From Cocos nucifera (lineage: Eukaryota; Streptophyta; Magnoliopsida; Arecales; Arecaceae): a stretch of 64,000 nt of DNA. Positions 20,261-29,935 of the stretch are shown in pieces; position 1 is the first letter of the stretch, and every line of letters starts with the position of its first letter. The notes beneath the pieces are model-generated. The model had not been told where the DNA came from, did not search any database, and saw nothing but the letters and a program-made list of their open reading frames with translations. The position numbers and the translations under genes were made by a program. The stretch is taken from contig QRFJ01002288.1 of NCBI GenBank assembly GCA_006176705.1, positions 62,001 to 126,000 of the forward strand. The letters are read 5' to 3'.

Positions 20261-22753
20261 TGATGGGATTGGTGTACAGGATGGAAGCATGGATTTCAAA
20301 GAAAAAATATGAAATCATATAAACCAAACCCAAACCCTAGGACCACCTCATTAGCAATTAAATCATATAACATGCATTTGTAATATAAAAGAAAGTATTA
20401 GAACATACCTCTTATCGCTAAACCCTAAATTGACCTTGATCGTCGGTAGTAGTCCATCAGGGGTTCCACCAGGTGCCCACGTGTTCACCCTCCAACGTTG
20501 ATCCACACAGAGACTTGATCAAGACACCAGCACCTCTGATTTATATAATTAGAGTTCTAATAATAAGAACTTTAATTAAAAAGGGCAAGACCTTCTTTGG
20601 CCTTTATGTTACCTTCCTTGCCTCTCCTTATCTCTCTTTCCTTTTCTTTTGTCTTCTTAATTTTTCTTCCTAATCTCTTAGTCTTAAGATGACTTCTTGT
20701 CCTTATAAGGACAAGATCTAGATAAGAGAAAGGAAGAAAGAAAATTGGAATAAAAAGAAACTATTGTAAGAAAGAAAGATATTTTACACACCCTCGGACT
20801 CTTGGTGTGCACCCCTATTTATAATGTACGTAGGGGTGCCAACAAAAAATCTCACACCCTTTTCTCATCAATTTCTCATGCCCCATCAGTCAATCTCACA
20901 CCTCATCAGTAAAAATGAGATGTAGACTTAGTCCAAGAGGTGCCTTAAAGTAGAAGGACTCTTGGACTAATTCTACGTAAGTTTTTTATGAAGAGTCGCA
21001 ATATATCATCTTTGGTGCCACCCTTTTCATCCATTAGATCATGAAAAAAGGCCATCCAATGGATCTAAAAGAGGATGCCAATTCAGCAAGAAGGCATGGA
21101 GATAATCTTTGAATAGTCAAAATCCCAAGAGACTTTGACTTGGTCCAAGAGACGTCAAGGAGGAGTAGGCGGCATGGAGTCTTTGGCGGCAAGGAGTCTT
21201 GGGTGACAAAACATCCTGAGCAAAAAAATTAAAAAGAAAATGAAGTATTTAATCTATAGAAGGACTCTTCTGCACCCGATATATGATGTCCATGCCAATA
21301 TAAAAATTTACGTGACATAACAAAATGGAAAAAGTCAAAGAAGGTAGGTGCCAACAAATTCAAAGCGCCAAAGAGTTCTTTGCGCATGAAAGACTTCCCA
21401 CATGCAAGAGAGAGACTCTCTGGCACATGGGATGTAGGTATGTGGCACCCAATCTGAAGCCCAATCAATCTAGGTTAATCCAACTCAAGACCAAATCCTA
21501 TTTGGCTCAAATCAATCTAAATTAGCCCAAATCGAAAGCTGATTCAAATCCAATTCAAAACTAGGTGCTAGGGTTTGCTACATGTGCTAGCATGTTCATC
21601 TTGCAATCATGGTCTAATCCAATTAAACCCTTAATCAATTCTCTTTGTGTGTGACCCATTGGGTTTCACATCTAACCAGTAGTGAGTCTGGGTGTGATTT
21701 GACCTAATCTAGTTAGAACTCAACCAAACCGATTTAGGTCAAAAACTAGCCAACCCAATTTGACTTAATTTAGAACACTTTCTAATTTAATAATCAAATT
21801 AAAATTTTAATTTGATCAAATCCATAAGACATGATTGACATCTAGCAACATATCATAATTATCCAAAAGATGTGAAATTTTGATGGAAATACCAAAAATA
21901 TCCTTCAGTGAAAATTACCATGCAATTAGATCCTTCAATCTTCCTACATCCTGAATATGACTCTGGGTATGAAAATATGTCAACCCCAATATTATATTCA
22001 TTTCTCTTTCAATCTTATGATGATGATTCATTTAATAAAATATTAGAAACTATTTTTAATTTTTTTTTATCATATTTTGATCAAAGTCTTCCTGAATCAT
22101 CATTTTTTTGAAGCAAGTAGGATGCAATTTTCTCTTACCAGGAGAGATCGATTTCATGTTAACCTACTCACAACCTTCATATATATATTCTACCATATCC
22201 AGATCATCCCATACATAACTGAGTTATGAATGAGTATGAACCAAAATACGGATTTATATATATAAGATTCTATGGTAGTTTTAATTCAAAGGATTACATG
22301 CACAAATTCCACTATGAGAACCATCTATTGACATGTAGATAAGACTCCATTAGATATTCTCAATTTAGATCAATTCAGTGAACTCATTCTCTAATAAGCA
22401 TCTACATTCTTGTATTAGTGTCATACACAAATTATTGTGAGATCAATCTCCCTCTCAATCGAGCATACAAAGAATGTGCTAGTCTTACCAAAAAACATTG
22501 ATCCCTAACTCAATGTCCCATCGACTAGAAATATTTAAATTAGGATTTTAAGATTTTAGGTCTCACTGGTATGATCTCATTATAATCTTAAAACCATAGC
22601 CCTAATTTATTGGGTTCGTCATAATCTTAAATAAATAATAAGACACTGCATATGATGAAATAAATGCCTTTATTTATTAAAAATGTCATTACATGAGTCT
22701 GGAAGATAAGGAACGTCCCAAGATTAAATGGGCTTGAGGGCATATTTCTTTCA
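20261..22753 (-). repeat. Copia-B 5' LTR (2493 bp)
   Basis: Near-identical partner of 12748-15241. Open stretches 20473-20673, 21229-21468, 21325-21525 and 21908-22111 lie inside it and are not genes. Confidence 0.92.
20816..20825 (-). promoter_or_regulatory. TATA box of copia-B 5' LTR
   Basis: Minus strand ATTATAAATAGGGG, in the LTR that would drive the element's RNA. Confidence 0.6.
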
Positions 22754-22891
22754 CTTTAAAATAAAGCTTCATCCGGAGTCGGTGGTTGTGGCTCTGGTAG
22801 GATCCTCCGACGATCAAGTCAGCTCTTCTAGTCAACAGAAGTGGAGTGCTTAGGAAAGAACTTAGTAGAGTTTTGGAAAGGAGAAGAGAGC
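22754..22891 (-). repeat. Inverted Tat LTR U5 fragment, inner part
   Basis: The reverse complement follows the forward LTR at about 27045-27185: GCTCTCTTCT, AAAACTCT, AAGCACTCCACTTCTGTTG, AGAAGAGCTGACTTGATC. It continues into the outer part at 12747 once copia-B is removed. Confidence 0.85.
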
Positions 22892-22900
22892 ATTATTTTA

Positions 22901-23013
22901 CTGGAGCCACCACCACCGACTCCGGATGGAACTTTATTTTGTAGGTCACTAACGGCGATCTCTTCTTCCTCAACTCCAGCTTGATCCGACATCAATCAGA
23001 TTTTGCACTAATT
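22901..23013 (+). repeat. Forward Tat LTR U5 fragment (113 bp)
   Basis: Matches 27143-27257 (GGAGCCACCACCAC...GCACYAAYW). It is separated by only ~9 bp from the inverted arm, so the two form a large hairpin-like palindrome. It is what remains of the 5' LTR. Confidence 0.85.
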
Positions 23014-23017
23014 GGAT

Positions 23018-23035
23018 TGGCGCTAGAGGAAGGGC
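23018..23035 (+). promoter_or_regulatory. Primer-binding site of rearranged Tat element
   Basis: TGGCGCTAGAGGAAGGGC lies four bases after the LTR end. It starts with the TGG needed to pair with a tRNA CCA end. I could not assign the tRNA. Confidence 0.55.
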
Positions 23036-23137
23036 TCTCTATTCCTGAGGTACCCTTGTTCTTAAAGAAGTGCTCAGTCGACCCTAAGGATGTTCTTCTT
23101 CAAGGTTCATCTCCATCCTCTTCCTTAATCTCAAGAA

Positions 23138-24775
23138 ATGCCTCCAAAGAAGGTGACTATCCAAAGATCTACCACTTCTACTACCAGATCTGAGCCAGAT
23201 CCATCCATTCCTACTCCATCATCGGTGCTTCAACCTTCTCCTCCACCGACAGCCATGGTAGATCCGGAGTAGTTTAACCTACTGATGTAGTAGATTCAGG
23301 GCCTCACTAAAATGGTGCAGGCTATGCGATAGCCTTCGATGGTAGTTCCATCAGGAAATGCACCATCAAGATGTCAGGAATCGATCCTAAGGAGGAGCAC
23401 TTGGGCTAGCATACTCATCGCCCCTAAGAAGAAGAAATAGAGAGCAGAGGATTCTTGTTTGGATCATGGATCTTCTTCGAAAGAGATCTTCTCCATCTAT
23501 AGTCAGAAGCCTTCCAAGATCTGTGATCGAGATGACATCCTCGATCAAAAACTACAGGAGATGGATCGACAGATTGAGAAATCCACCATGTCGCCCCGGC
23601 TCACCATGACGATGTTTGCATCTATCCCCCTTTCTCTTCCTAAATTATGTAAGAGTTCATTCCACCGAACTTCAAGCTCCCCCAATTTGAAAGCTACGAT
23701 AGAATCTCTGATCTGATCGAGCATCTAGAGGCCTTCCGAACCATGATGCTGCTCCATGGCATACTAGATGCCATCTTATGCCAAGCTTTCCCATCTACCT
23801 TAAAAGAAGTAGCAAGAAATTGGTACTCAGCACTTAAGTCGGGTACCATCTTTTTCTTCGATCAAATGAGCCATCAGTTTGTGGCTCACTTCGTCAGCAG
23901 CTGATGTCCGCACCAAGGTTCAAATTTTTTGATGAATATCAAGCAGAAGAAGGAAAAATCTATCTAGGCTTATGTCACTCGATTTAATGCTACTGCATTG
24001 AAGGTCTGGAACCTAGACCAGTCAGTTGCAATGGCCGCACTCAAGGGTGGCCTTCAGAAGAATGATTTACTATTCTTCCTAGAGAAGAAGTACCTCAGAA
24101 ACTTTGTCGATCTACTAGCTCGGGCTGAAGGATATGCCTGAGCGAAAGAAGCCTTCAAATTGAAAGATGAGGAAGTCATAGGAGAGTGACAGGCAGATGA
24201 GTCTAATAAATCTATGGCTGATGGAGGGCCGAATAAAGTTTAACCACGCTTATGGACTCCTCCTAAGTGAAAGCAAGCCCGAACTCCTCCTCGAGCTCAT
24301 TGTCAAAGAAGCTCCGACAGAAGGGCACGATGAAGTTCTCCCCCTAGAAGGTTTCACAACTATGCCCCCCTCAATGCTCCAAAAATGTAAGTATTGATGG
24401 AGGTCAAGGAGCAACTGCCGAGGTCTGAAAGGATGTGCACTCACCCTGATAAGCACAATCCTAGCAAATACTACCTCTACCATCATGACCATGGCCATGA
24501 TACTGAAGAATACATTCAGCTCCAAGACCAGATTGAGGAGCTCGATAGGAGAGGTTGGCTGGGTTGATTCCTCAAATGTCGGTCTGAAGTAAGAGAAGAT
24601 CGGCTGAGGGCACTATCGTAACCAGAACCACCAAGGAGGGAGGAACAATAAGGAGATCAGCTGCCTCTCGACATCATCAACACTATCTCTAAGGGACTCA
24701 GTGCTTTGGCGAGCCGCTATTTCTCAGTCTCGAAGCTAGAAAAAGCTTGCCGCAAATTAGGTAGGATCGTATGAA
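23138..24775 (+). pseudogene. Tat gag polyprotein (broken)
   Basis: Begins at ATG 23138 with MPPKKVTIQRSTTSTTRSEP, a short basic and Ser/Thr/Pro-rich N-terminus. The retrotransposon gag core follows: EFIPPNFKLPQF, DLIEHLEAFRTMMLLHG, CQAFPSTLKEVARNWYSAL, then AYVTRFNATALKVWNLD and MAALKGGLQKNDLLFFL. A His/Cys module CTHPDKHNPSKYYLYHHDHG, with HDTEEYIQLQDQIEEL after it (24430-24545), is the typical Tat gag end. About ten in-frame stops, many explained by single C-to-T or G-to-A changes, inactivate it. The 23459-23716, 24197-24397 and 24250-24525 open stretches are other-frame pieces or shadows. Confidence 0.85.
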
Positions 24776-24979
24776 TTAAAAGAGGTCGTCTGGTCCAGAG
24801 CTTATCGCCTGATGAAGTTTGGAGGAACAACACTCCCACGATCTTGAAATTTAGAAAATCTGAGAATGTACTATCAGTAATTTTTCTTCAATAAAACTCC
24901 TTCATCTCAACATTATTATTTTTTGGTGCAAAAACTATGTGACGATAGGAAAGAAGCAATCAAAAGTGGCCATGTTAGG
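24776..24979 (+). other. Junction of gag to post-integrase region (pol deletion)
   Basis: The gag region is followed directly by sequence matching the segment after integrase in the first Tat element (2700-2830): both have CGATCTTRRAA...GAATGTACTATCARTAATYT...TTTGGTGC. About 5 kb of pol is therefore missing. Confidence 0.7.
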
Positions 24980-25905
24980 AACAGGAGGAGAACCTCATCC
25001 TACCATCAGCAAGTTGAAGACCTCTGATTATTTAAGATAGGATGAGGAGAGAGGCCTATTTAACATGACCCAGTCGAAGACCTAATACCATTTTAAGGAA
25101 TAGGCCAAATTTGTCCTAACATGAATGAAAGACCTCGAGAACAAAGGAAGACCCTCATTATTTAAGATTTCATTTCAAGATAATGCCCTGTCTTCATTTT
25201 ATGATGCCCTAACCCTAGCCCGTTAGGAATAGGAGGAGAACCTCATCCTAACATGAGCAAAGTTGAAGGTCTCATTAATTTTAGATGAGGTAAGAAGAGA
25301 GGCCCCAACAAGAGGAGAACCTCATCCTAACGTGAGCAAAGTCGAAGGCATCGTTCATTTTAGACAAGATGAGGGAGAGGCCCTGATAACGACAAACATG
25401 CCATTAGCCCATTAGGAACAGGGAGAACCTTGTCCTAACGTGAGCAAAGTCGAAGGCCTCATTCATTTTAGACGAGGTGAGAAGAGAGGCCCAATAGAGG
25501 AGAACCTCATCCTAACGTGAGCAAAGTTGAACCTTGTTCATTTTAGACGAGATGAGAAGAAGGCCCGACAATGGCTCTTATGTGCCCCTACAGCTTGTAG
25601 GAATAGGAGGAGACCTTCATCCTAATATGAATAAGTCAAGGCCTCATTCATTTTAGATGAGGTGAGAAGAGAGCCCCGACAATAGCCTTATGTTGCCCCA
25701 ACAGCCCATTAGGAACAGGAGGAGAACCTTATCCTGACATGAACCAAAGTCGAAGGCCTCATTCATTTTAGATGAGATGAGAAGAGAGCTTCGACAATGG
25801 CTCTTACATGCACCTATAGTTCATTAGGAGTAGGAGGAGAACCTCATCCTAATGTGAACAAAGTCGAAGGCCTCATTCATTTTAGACGAGATGAGAAGAG
25901 AGGCC
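24980..25905 (+). repeat. ~110-120-bp tandem repeats in Tat 3' region, about eight copies
   Basis: Units contain AGGAACAGGAGGAGAACCTC, then ATCCTAACGTGAGCAAAGTC, GAAGGCCTC and ATTCATTTTAGACGAGGTGA. Unit length varies through internal deletions. This is the same class of 3' repeat as at 2861-3128 but with a longer unit; the AAGGCCT core is shared. Confidence 0.85.
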
Positions 25906-26195
25906 CTGACTCAGCTAGAGATAAGATCTCCTCCGAGCTTCAACTTCGGCTGGAGATGAGATCTCCTTCGAGCTTCAACTTCAATAGAAGATAGGATCTC
26001 CTTCAACCTCGGCTGGAGATAAGATCTCCCCCGGGCATCAACCTCGACTAAAAATAAGATCTCCCCCGAGCTTCAACTTCAAAAAAAGATAAGATCTCTC
26101 TCAACCTCCATGGGAGATAAGATCTCTTCCAAGCTTCAACTTCAATCAAAGATAAGATCTCCTACGAGCTTCAACATCAACGGGTGCAGAGCCCA
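25906..26195 (+). repeat. ~45-bp tandem repeats, about six copies
   Basis: Units of GAGATAAGATCTCCTCCGAG plus CTTCAACTTCGGCTG-like sequence, adjacent to the previous repeat and just upstream of the polypurine tract. The GAGATAAGATCTC core is palindromic. Confidence 0.82.
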
Positions 26196-26250
26196 GAAAA
26201 AAACTTTGACAGTCATCTTTTTTGTACTCCCTTTCTTCGAATTTTGAACT

Positions 26251-26268
26251 TGAGAGTGGGAGGACTAG
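26251..26268 (+). promoter_or_regulatory. Polypurine tract of rearranged Tat element
   Basis: TGAGAGTGGGAGGACTAG directly before LTR start TGTTGGGG. Confidence 0.75.
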
Positions 26269-26344
26269 TGTTGGGGATAAATCCTGCTCCCATCGAAGTC
26301 CAGTCTGATGTTTAGTCTAATGTAACTGGTAATCATAGAAGAGT

Positions 26345-26700
26345 TTTGATCGAGAATCCTCCAGCAGCCGAACTCCTTCTAGGCTTCTCCTTTAGTTGGA
26401 TTCCTCCAGCAGCCGAACTTCTTCCGAGCTTCTCCTTCAGTCGGATTCCTCCAAGAGTCGAACTCCTTCCGGGCTTCTCCTTCAGTTGATTCCTCCAGCA
26501 GTGAACTCCTTTTGGACTTCTCCTTCAGTCAGATTTCTTCAGGAGCCGAACTCCTTCCGGGCTTCTTCTTTAGTCGGATTCCTCTAGGAGCTGAACTTCT
26601 TCTAGATTTCTCCTTCAGTCAGATTCCTTTAGGATCCAAACTCCTTCCGAACTTCTTCTTCAGTTAGATTCCTTCAGCAGCCGAACTCCTTTAGAATTGA
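26345..26700 (+). repeat. ~47-bp minisatellite inside Tat LTR, about seven copies
   Basis: Units start GATTCCTCCAGCAGCCGAAC and continue TCCTTCCGGGCTTCTCCTTC. They lie in the upstream (U3) half of the LTR. The 63-codon open stretch at 26396-26587 is simply this repeat translated. Confidence 0.85.
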
Positions 26701-27015
26701 CATATGTCAAAGCTCTTCACCAACCAATGCCTGCTTCCTCCAAACTTTGATTATTAAATCTCAACGAATAGGCACATCACGACAACGGATACCTCTTTCC
26801 ATAACAAACTCTATGTGACCCCAAACGGCCCACAACCAGATGGTTACGGCTATCATTATCAGTCTGCTCTAGGCGACCCCACTATCGGATGGTTACGACT
26901 GTCATTATGAGTCTGCTACAGACGACATCTCTCTCTGTAATAAATTCTACGTGGTCTCGAGCGGCCCACTATCGGACAGGCACGACTGTCACTATCAATC
27001 TGTTACAGGCTCCGT

Positions 27016-27025
27016 CTATAAAAGA
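27016..27025 (+). promoter_or_regulatory. TATA box of rearranged Tat LTR
   Basis: CTATAAAAGA, about 240 bp before the LTR end. Confidence 0.55.
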
Positions 27026-27257
27026 TATCCTTCAGATATATTTTCTCTAAGCTCTCTTCTTCTTCTTAAAACTCTGCTGAGTTTTTTTCTAAGCACTCCA
27101 CTTCTGTTGGTCAGAAGAGCTGACTTGATCATCGAAGGATCTTGCCGGAGCCACCACCACTGACTTTAAATGAAATTTTATTTTATAGGTCATTGATGGT
27201 GACCTCTTCTTCCTCAACTCCAGCTCAATCCGACGTCAACCAGATTTCGCACCAACA

Positions 27258-27262
27258 CTATC
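27258..27262. repeat. Target-site duplication CTATC, right copy
   Basis: Matches 12669-12673. SIRE-like RNase H coding sequence resumes here. Confidence 0.75.
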
Positions 27263-28310
27263 AATTCTACATCCTCCATAGTCTGCATTAGTGTATCCTA
27301 TCAATTCAATGAAGGATTGTTTTGAATACTAAAGTCCTAAGTTGTGTGTGTAGATTAAATATCTAAAAATTCTCTTGACAACTAGTAAATGAGATTCTTT
27401 AGGGTTAGATTGAAATCTAGCATATATGCAAACACTAAACAATATATCAGATCTACTTATAGTTAAATAAAGTAGGGATCCAATCATATCTCTATAGAGC
27501 TTTTCATTTATGGTTTTACCATTTTCATCTTTGTCGAGTTTGCTTCAGGGGCTCGTTGGTGTGCCGATCTCATTTTCATTTTTCATGCCAAACTTTCTTA
27601 GCATTTTCTTGATGTACTTGGTTTGGCTAATGAAAATACCTTTCTTTGATTATTTGATTTGTAGTCCAATGAAGAAGTTTAGCTCCCCCATCATGCTCAT
27701 TTCGAATTCACCCTGCATCAACTTTACAAACTCTTGATAGAGAATTTCATTAGTAACTCCAAATATAATGTCATCCATATATATTTGAACTACAAGAAGA
27801 TCATTATTTTTCTTTTTCAAAAAAAGTGTGGTGTCCATACTTTCTCTAATAAAATTATTTTATAATAAAAATTTACTCAATCTCTCATACCATGCTCTAG
27901 GTGCTTGTTTAAATCTATAAAGTGCTTTATTTTATTTATACACGTGGTTAGGAAGTGAGTGATTTTCAAAGTCAGGTGGTTGTTCTACAAATACTTCTTC
28001 AGCAATATAATCATTCAAGAAGATATTTTTCACATCCATTTGAAATAATTTAAAGTTCATGTAGCAAGCAAGCAAGTAATAATCTAATAGCTTCTAATCG
28101 TGCTACAAGAGCATATGTTTCATCAAAGTCAATTTCTTCTTCTTGATTATATCCCTTAGCGAATAGTCTAACTTTATTTCTTACAACATTACCATGTTCA
28201 TCTAATTTGTTTCTAAATACTCATTTTGTGTCAATTATAGGATGGTCAAGGGGTCTATTTACAGGAGTCTATATATTATTTCTTTCAAATTGGTTTAGTT
28301 CATCTTGCAT
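27263..28310 (-). pseudogene. SIRE-like reverse transcriptase and start of RNase H (broken)
   Basis: The RNase H start reads ELIGYTNADYGGC near 27290. The reverse transcriptase palm is in the open stretch 27650-27838, with YMDD at residues 20-23 (VQIYMDDIIFG), then GELNFFIGLQIK. Upstream, MDVKNIFLNDYIAEEVFV-like fingers occur near 27960-28040 with frame changes. The plus open stretch 27510-27737 is a shadow. Confidence 0.82.
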
Positions 28311-28710
28311 GGCTAGCATCCAATTAGAGTTTTCTCAGCTTCTTTTATATTTTTAGGTTCTATTTGTAAAACAAATACAAGATAATCAAATATATCTTTA
28401 AAAGAAGATCTAGTTCTTACCCCTTGTGAAGGATCACCTAAAATCAATTCTTTTGGGTGATTATATGCATACCTCCACTCATTGGATAGATCTCTATGAT
28501 CATAGGATGCTTCATTCTCACCATCCTTATCTTGTTCAATGATTGTTGTAGATTTACATTTGTCATGAATATTGTTATCCTTCAAGTTTAGCTCCTTTAT
28601 TCCATCTTCGAGAATTCCTATATCATCATCAAAAATATCTTTCTTTCTCGAAGATTGATTGTTAGCTTCATCAAAAATAACATGTATTGATTCTTCAACA
28701 ATCAAAAAGT
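28311..28710 (-). pseudogene. SIRE-like pol linker, 130-codon open stretch
   Basis: An acidic linker (DIFDDDIGILEDGIKELNL) followed by LILGDPSQGVRTRSSF-type sequence, which in SIRE-like elements separates integrase from reverse transcriptase. The 'NEWRYAYNHPKELILGDP' phrase and 'RTRSS' are characteristic. The frame is open from 28705 to 28313. Confidence 0.7.
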
Positions 28711-29500
28711 GTTTGTTGAAGACTCTATATGTTTTGCTAGATGTAGAGTATCGAAGAAAGATACCCTTATCTACCTTAGCATCAAATTTACCTAGATTAT
28801 CTTTATCATTATTATGAATGAAATATTTACAATCAAAAATATGAAAATAATTAATATTAGGTCTTTTTTCTTTCCAAAGCTCAAAGGGGTTTTCTTTAAG
28901 ATTGGATGAATAGAAACTCTATTTAGGATGTAACATGCTGTGTTATTGGCTTCAGCCCAAAAGTATTTGGATAGATTTTCTTTACACAACATGGTACGGG
29001 CCATATCAACTAAGGTTTTATTTTTTCTTTCAACAACTTCATTTTGTTGAGAGATTCTAGGTATAGAAAAATTATGTTCTATGCCATGTTCATTGCAAAA
29101 TTCTTAAAATATTTATTTTTAAATTCTATGCCATGATCACTATGGTACATACCATAGTTGAATTCTTTTCATTTGTTATCTTCTCATAAAATTTTGAAAA
29201 CCTTGAAAATGCTTCATCTTTGTGGGCTAAAAATAAAACCTAGGTGAAACAAGAGTAGTCATCAACAATGACAAGACCAAACTTCTTTCCTCCTAGACTT
29301 GTGGTCCTAGTAGGTCTAAATAAATCCATATATATTAATTCAAGAGGTCTAAAAGTTAAAATCACATTTTTAGATTTAAAACTCCTCCTAGTTTGTTTTC
29401 TAAATTGGCAAGTATTACAAACATGATCAACTTTAAAATTTAGTTTTGGTAGCCCCTTAACTAAGTCTTTATTAAACAATTTATATAGAGTATGCATGCT
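28711..29500 (-). pseudogene. SIRE-like integrase (broken)
   Basis: The N-terminal half lies in 29240-29497: VCNTCQFRKQTRRSF supplies the CxxC pair and LIYMDLFRPTRT the first catalytic Asp. The C-terminal part is 28792-29004 (MARTMLCKENLSKYFWAEA, NTACYILNRV). The region between (29005-29240), which should carry the second Asp and the Glu, is broken by several frame changes. Confidence 0.82.
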
Positions 29501-29935
29501 AGCATAACCTAACCTACGGTGCCAAAGCTAACTAGTTTTTTTGATGTTAGCATTCATTGCAACTATGCATTGGCCATTTTTCATGACAATTTCATCAAGA
29601 TTCACCATGTAGATGTTGCCACGCCTAAATCCAATAAATTTTAAACTATCATCCAAGGAACTAGATACTTTGCACAAAGAAGATTCAAAGAAAATTTTAA
29701 AATATTTATCACATAGTTGACTAATACTAAGCAAGTTATATTTTAAATTATCAACTAATAATATATTATCTATGAAGATGGAAGGAGTAATCTGAATTTT
29801 ATCATAGCTAATTATTTTGCCTTTGCTGTTGTCGCCAAAGGTGACTACTCCCCCTTCCTTTCTAAGATGATGAATTGCTTCTTATCACCCGACATATATC
29901 TTAAGCAGCCACATATAAGTATCACTCTCGTTTGG
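29501..29935 (-). pseudogene. SIRE-like protease and pre-integrase segment (protease inactive)
   Basis: 29528-29734 gives the pre-integrase module (LSISQLCDKYFKIFF...). Upstream, GGVVTFGDNSKGKIISYDKI is well kept. At about 29895-29925, where the aspartic protease DSG motif should be, a small indel and an Asp-to-Tyr codon change remove the active site, and the preceding Trp codon is a stop (TGA). Confidence 0.72.

Larger units (their letters stand above)
12748..22753 (-). mobile_element. Copia-B: complete Ty1/copia retrotransposon
   Basis: Two long LTRs (2494 and 2493 bp) flank an internal region with an initiator-Met primer-binding site, long leader, gag, protease, integrase, reverse transcriptase, RNase H and polypurine tract, all on the minus strand. 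In the first ~150 bp the LTRs differ at about six positions by eye, so it is younger than its surroundings. It inserted inside the inverted Tat LTR fragment. Flanking pentamers CTACA (12743-12747) and CTTTA (22754-22758) agree at three of five bases, consistent with a decayed target duplication; the matching Tat LTR reads GTAG(G) there. Reading frames are broken by only a handful of changes. Confidence 0.92.
12674..27257 (+). mobile_element. Rearranged, pol-less Tat/gypsy element with inverted U5 at its left end
   Basis: Left end: an inverted LTR 3' fragment of about 212 bp (12674-12747 plus 22754-22891, split by copia-B). Then a forward LTR 3' fragment (22901-23013), primer-binding site, gag (23138-24775), a direct jump to the post-integrase region, tandem repeats, polypurine tract and a full 3' LTR (26269-27257). 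Protease, reverse transcriptase, RNase H and integrase are absent, so it depended on an autonomous relative such as the one at 1-8144. CTATC duplications flank it. The most economical reading is integration of a molecule with U5 ends on both sides. Confidence 0.75.
26269..27257 (+). repeat. 3' LTR of rearranged Tat element (989 bp)
   Basis: TGTTGGGG...CGCACCAACA, preceded by a polypurine tract and followed by CTATC. It carries an internal minisatellite at 26345-26700 and a TATA box near 27017. Confidence 0.85.

Noticed and set aside
22981..23193. 70-codon open stretch before Tat gag as a separate small gene
   Set aside because: It crosses the LTR end and primer-binding site, and gag starts in another frame at 23138.
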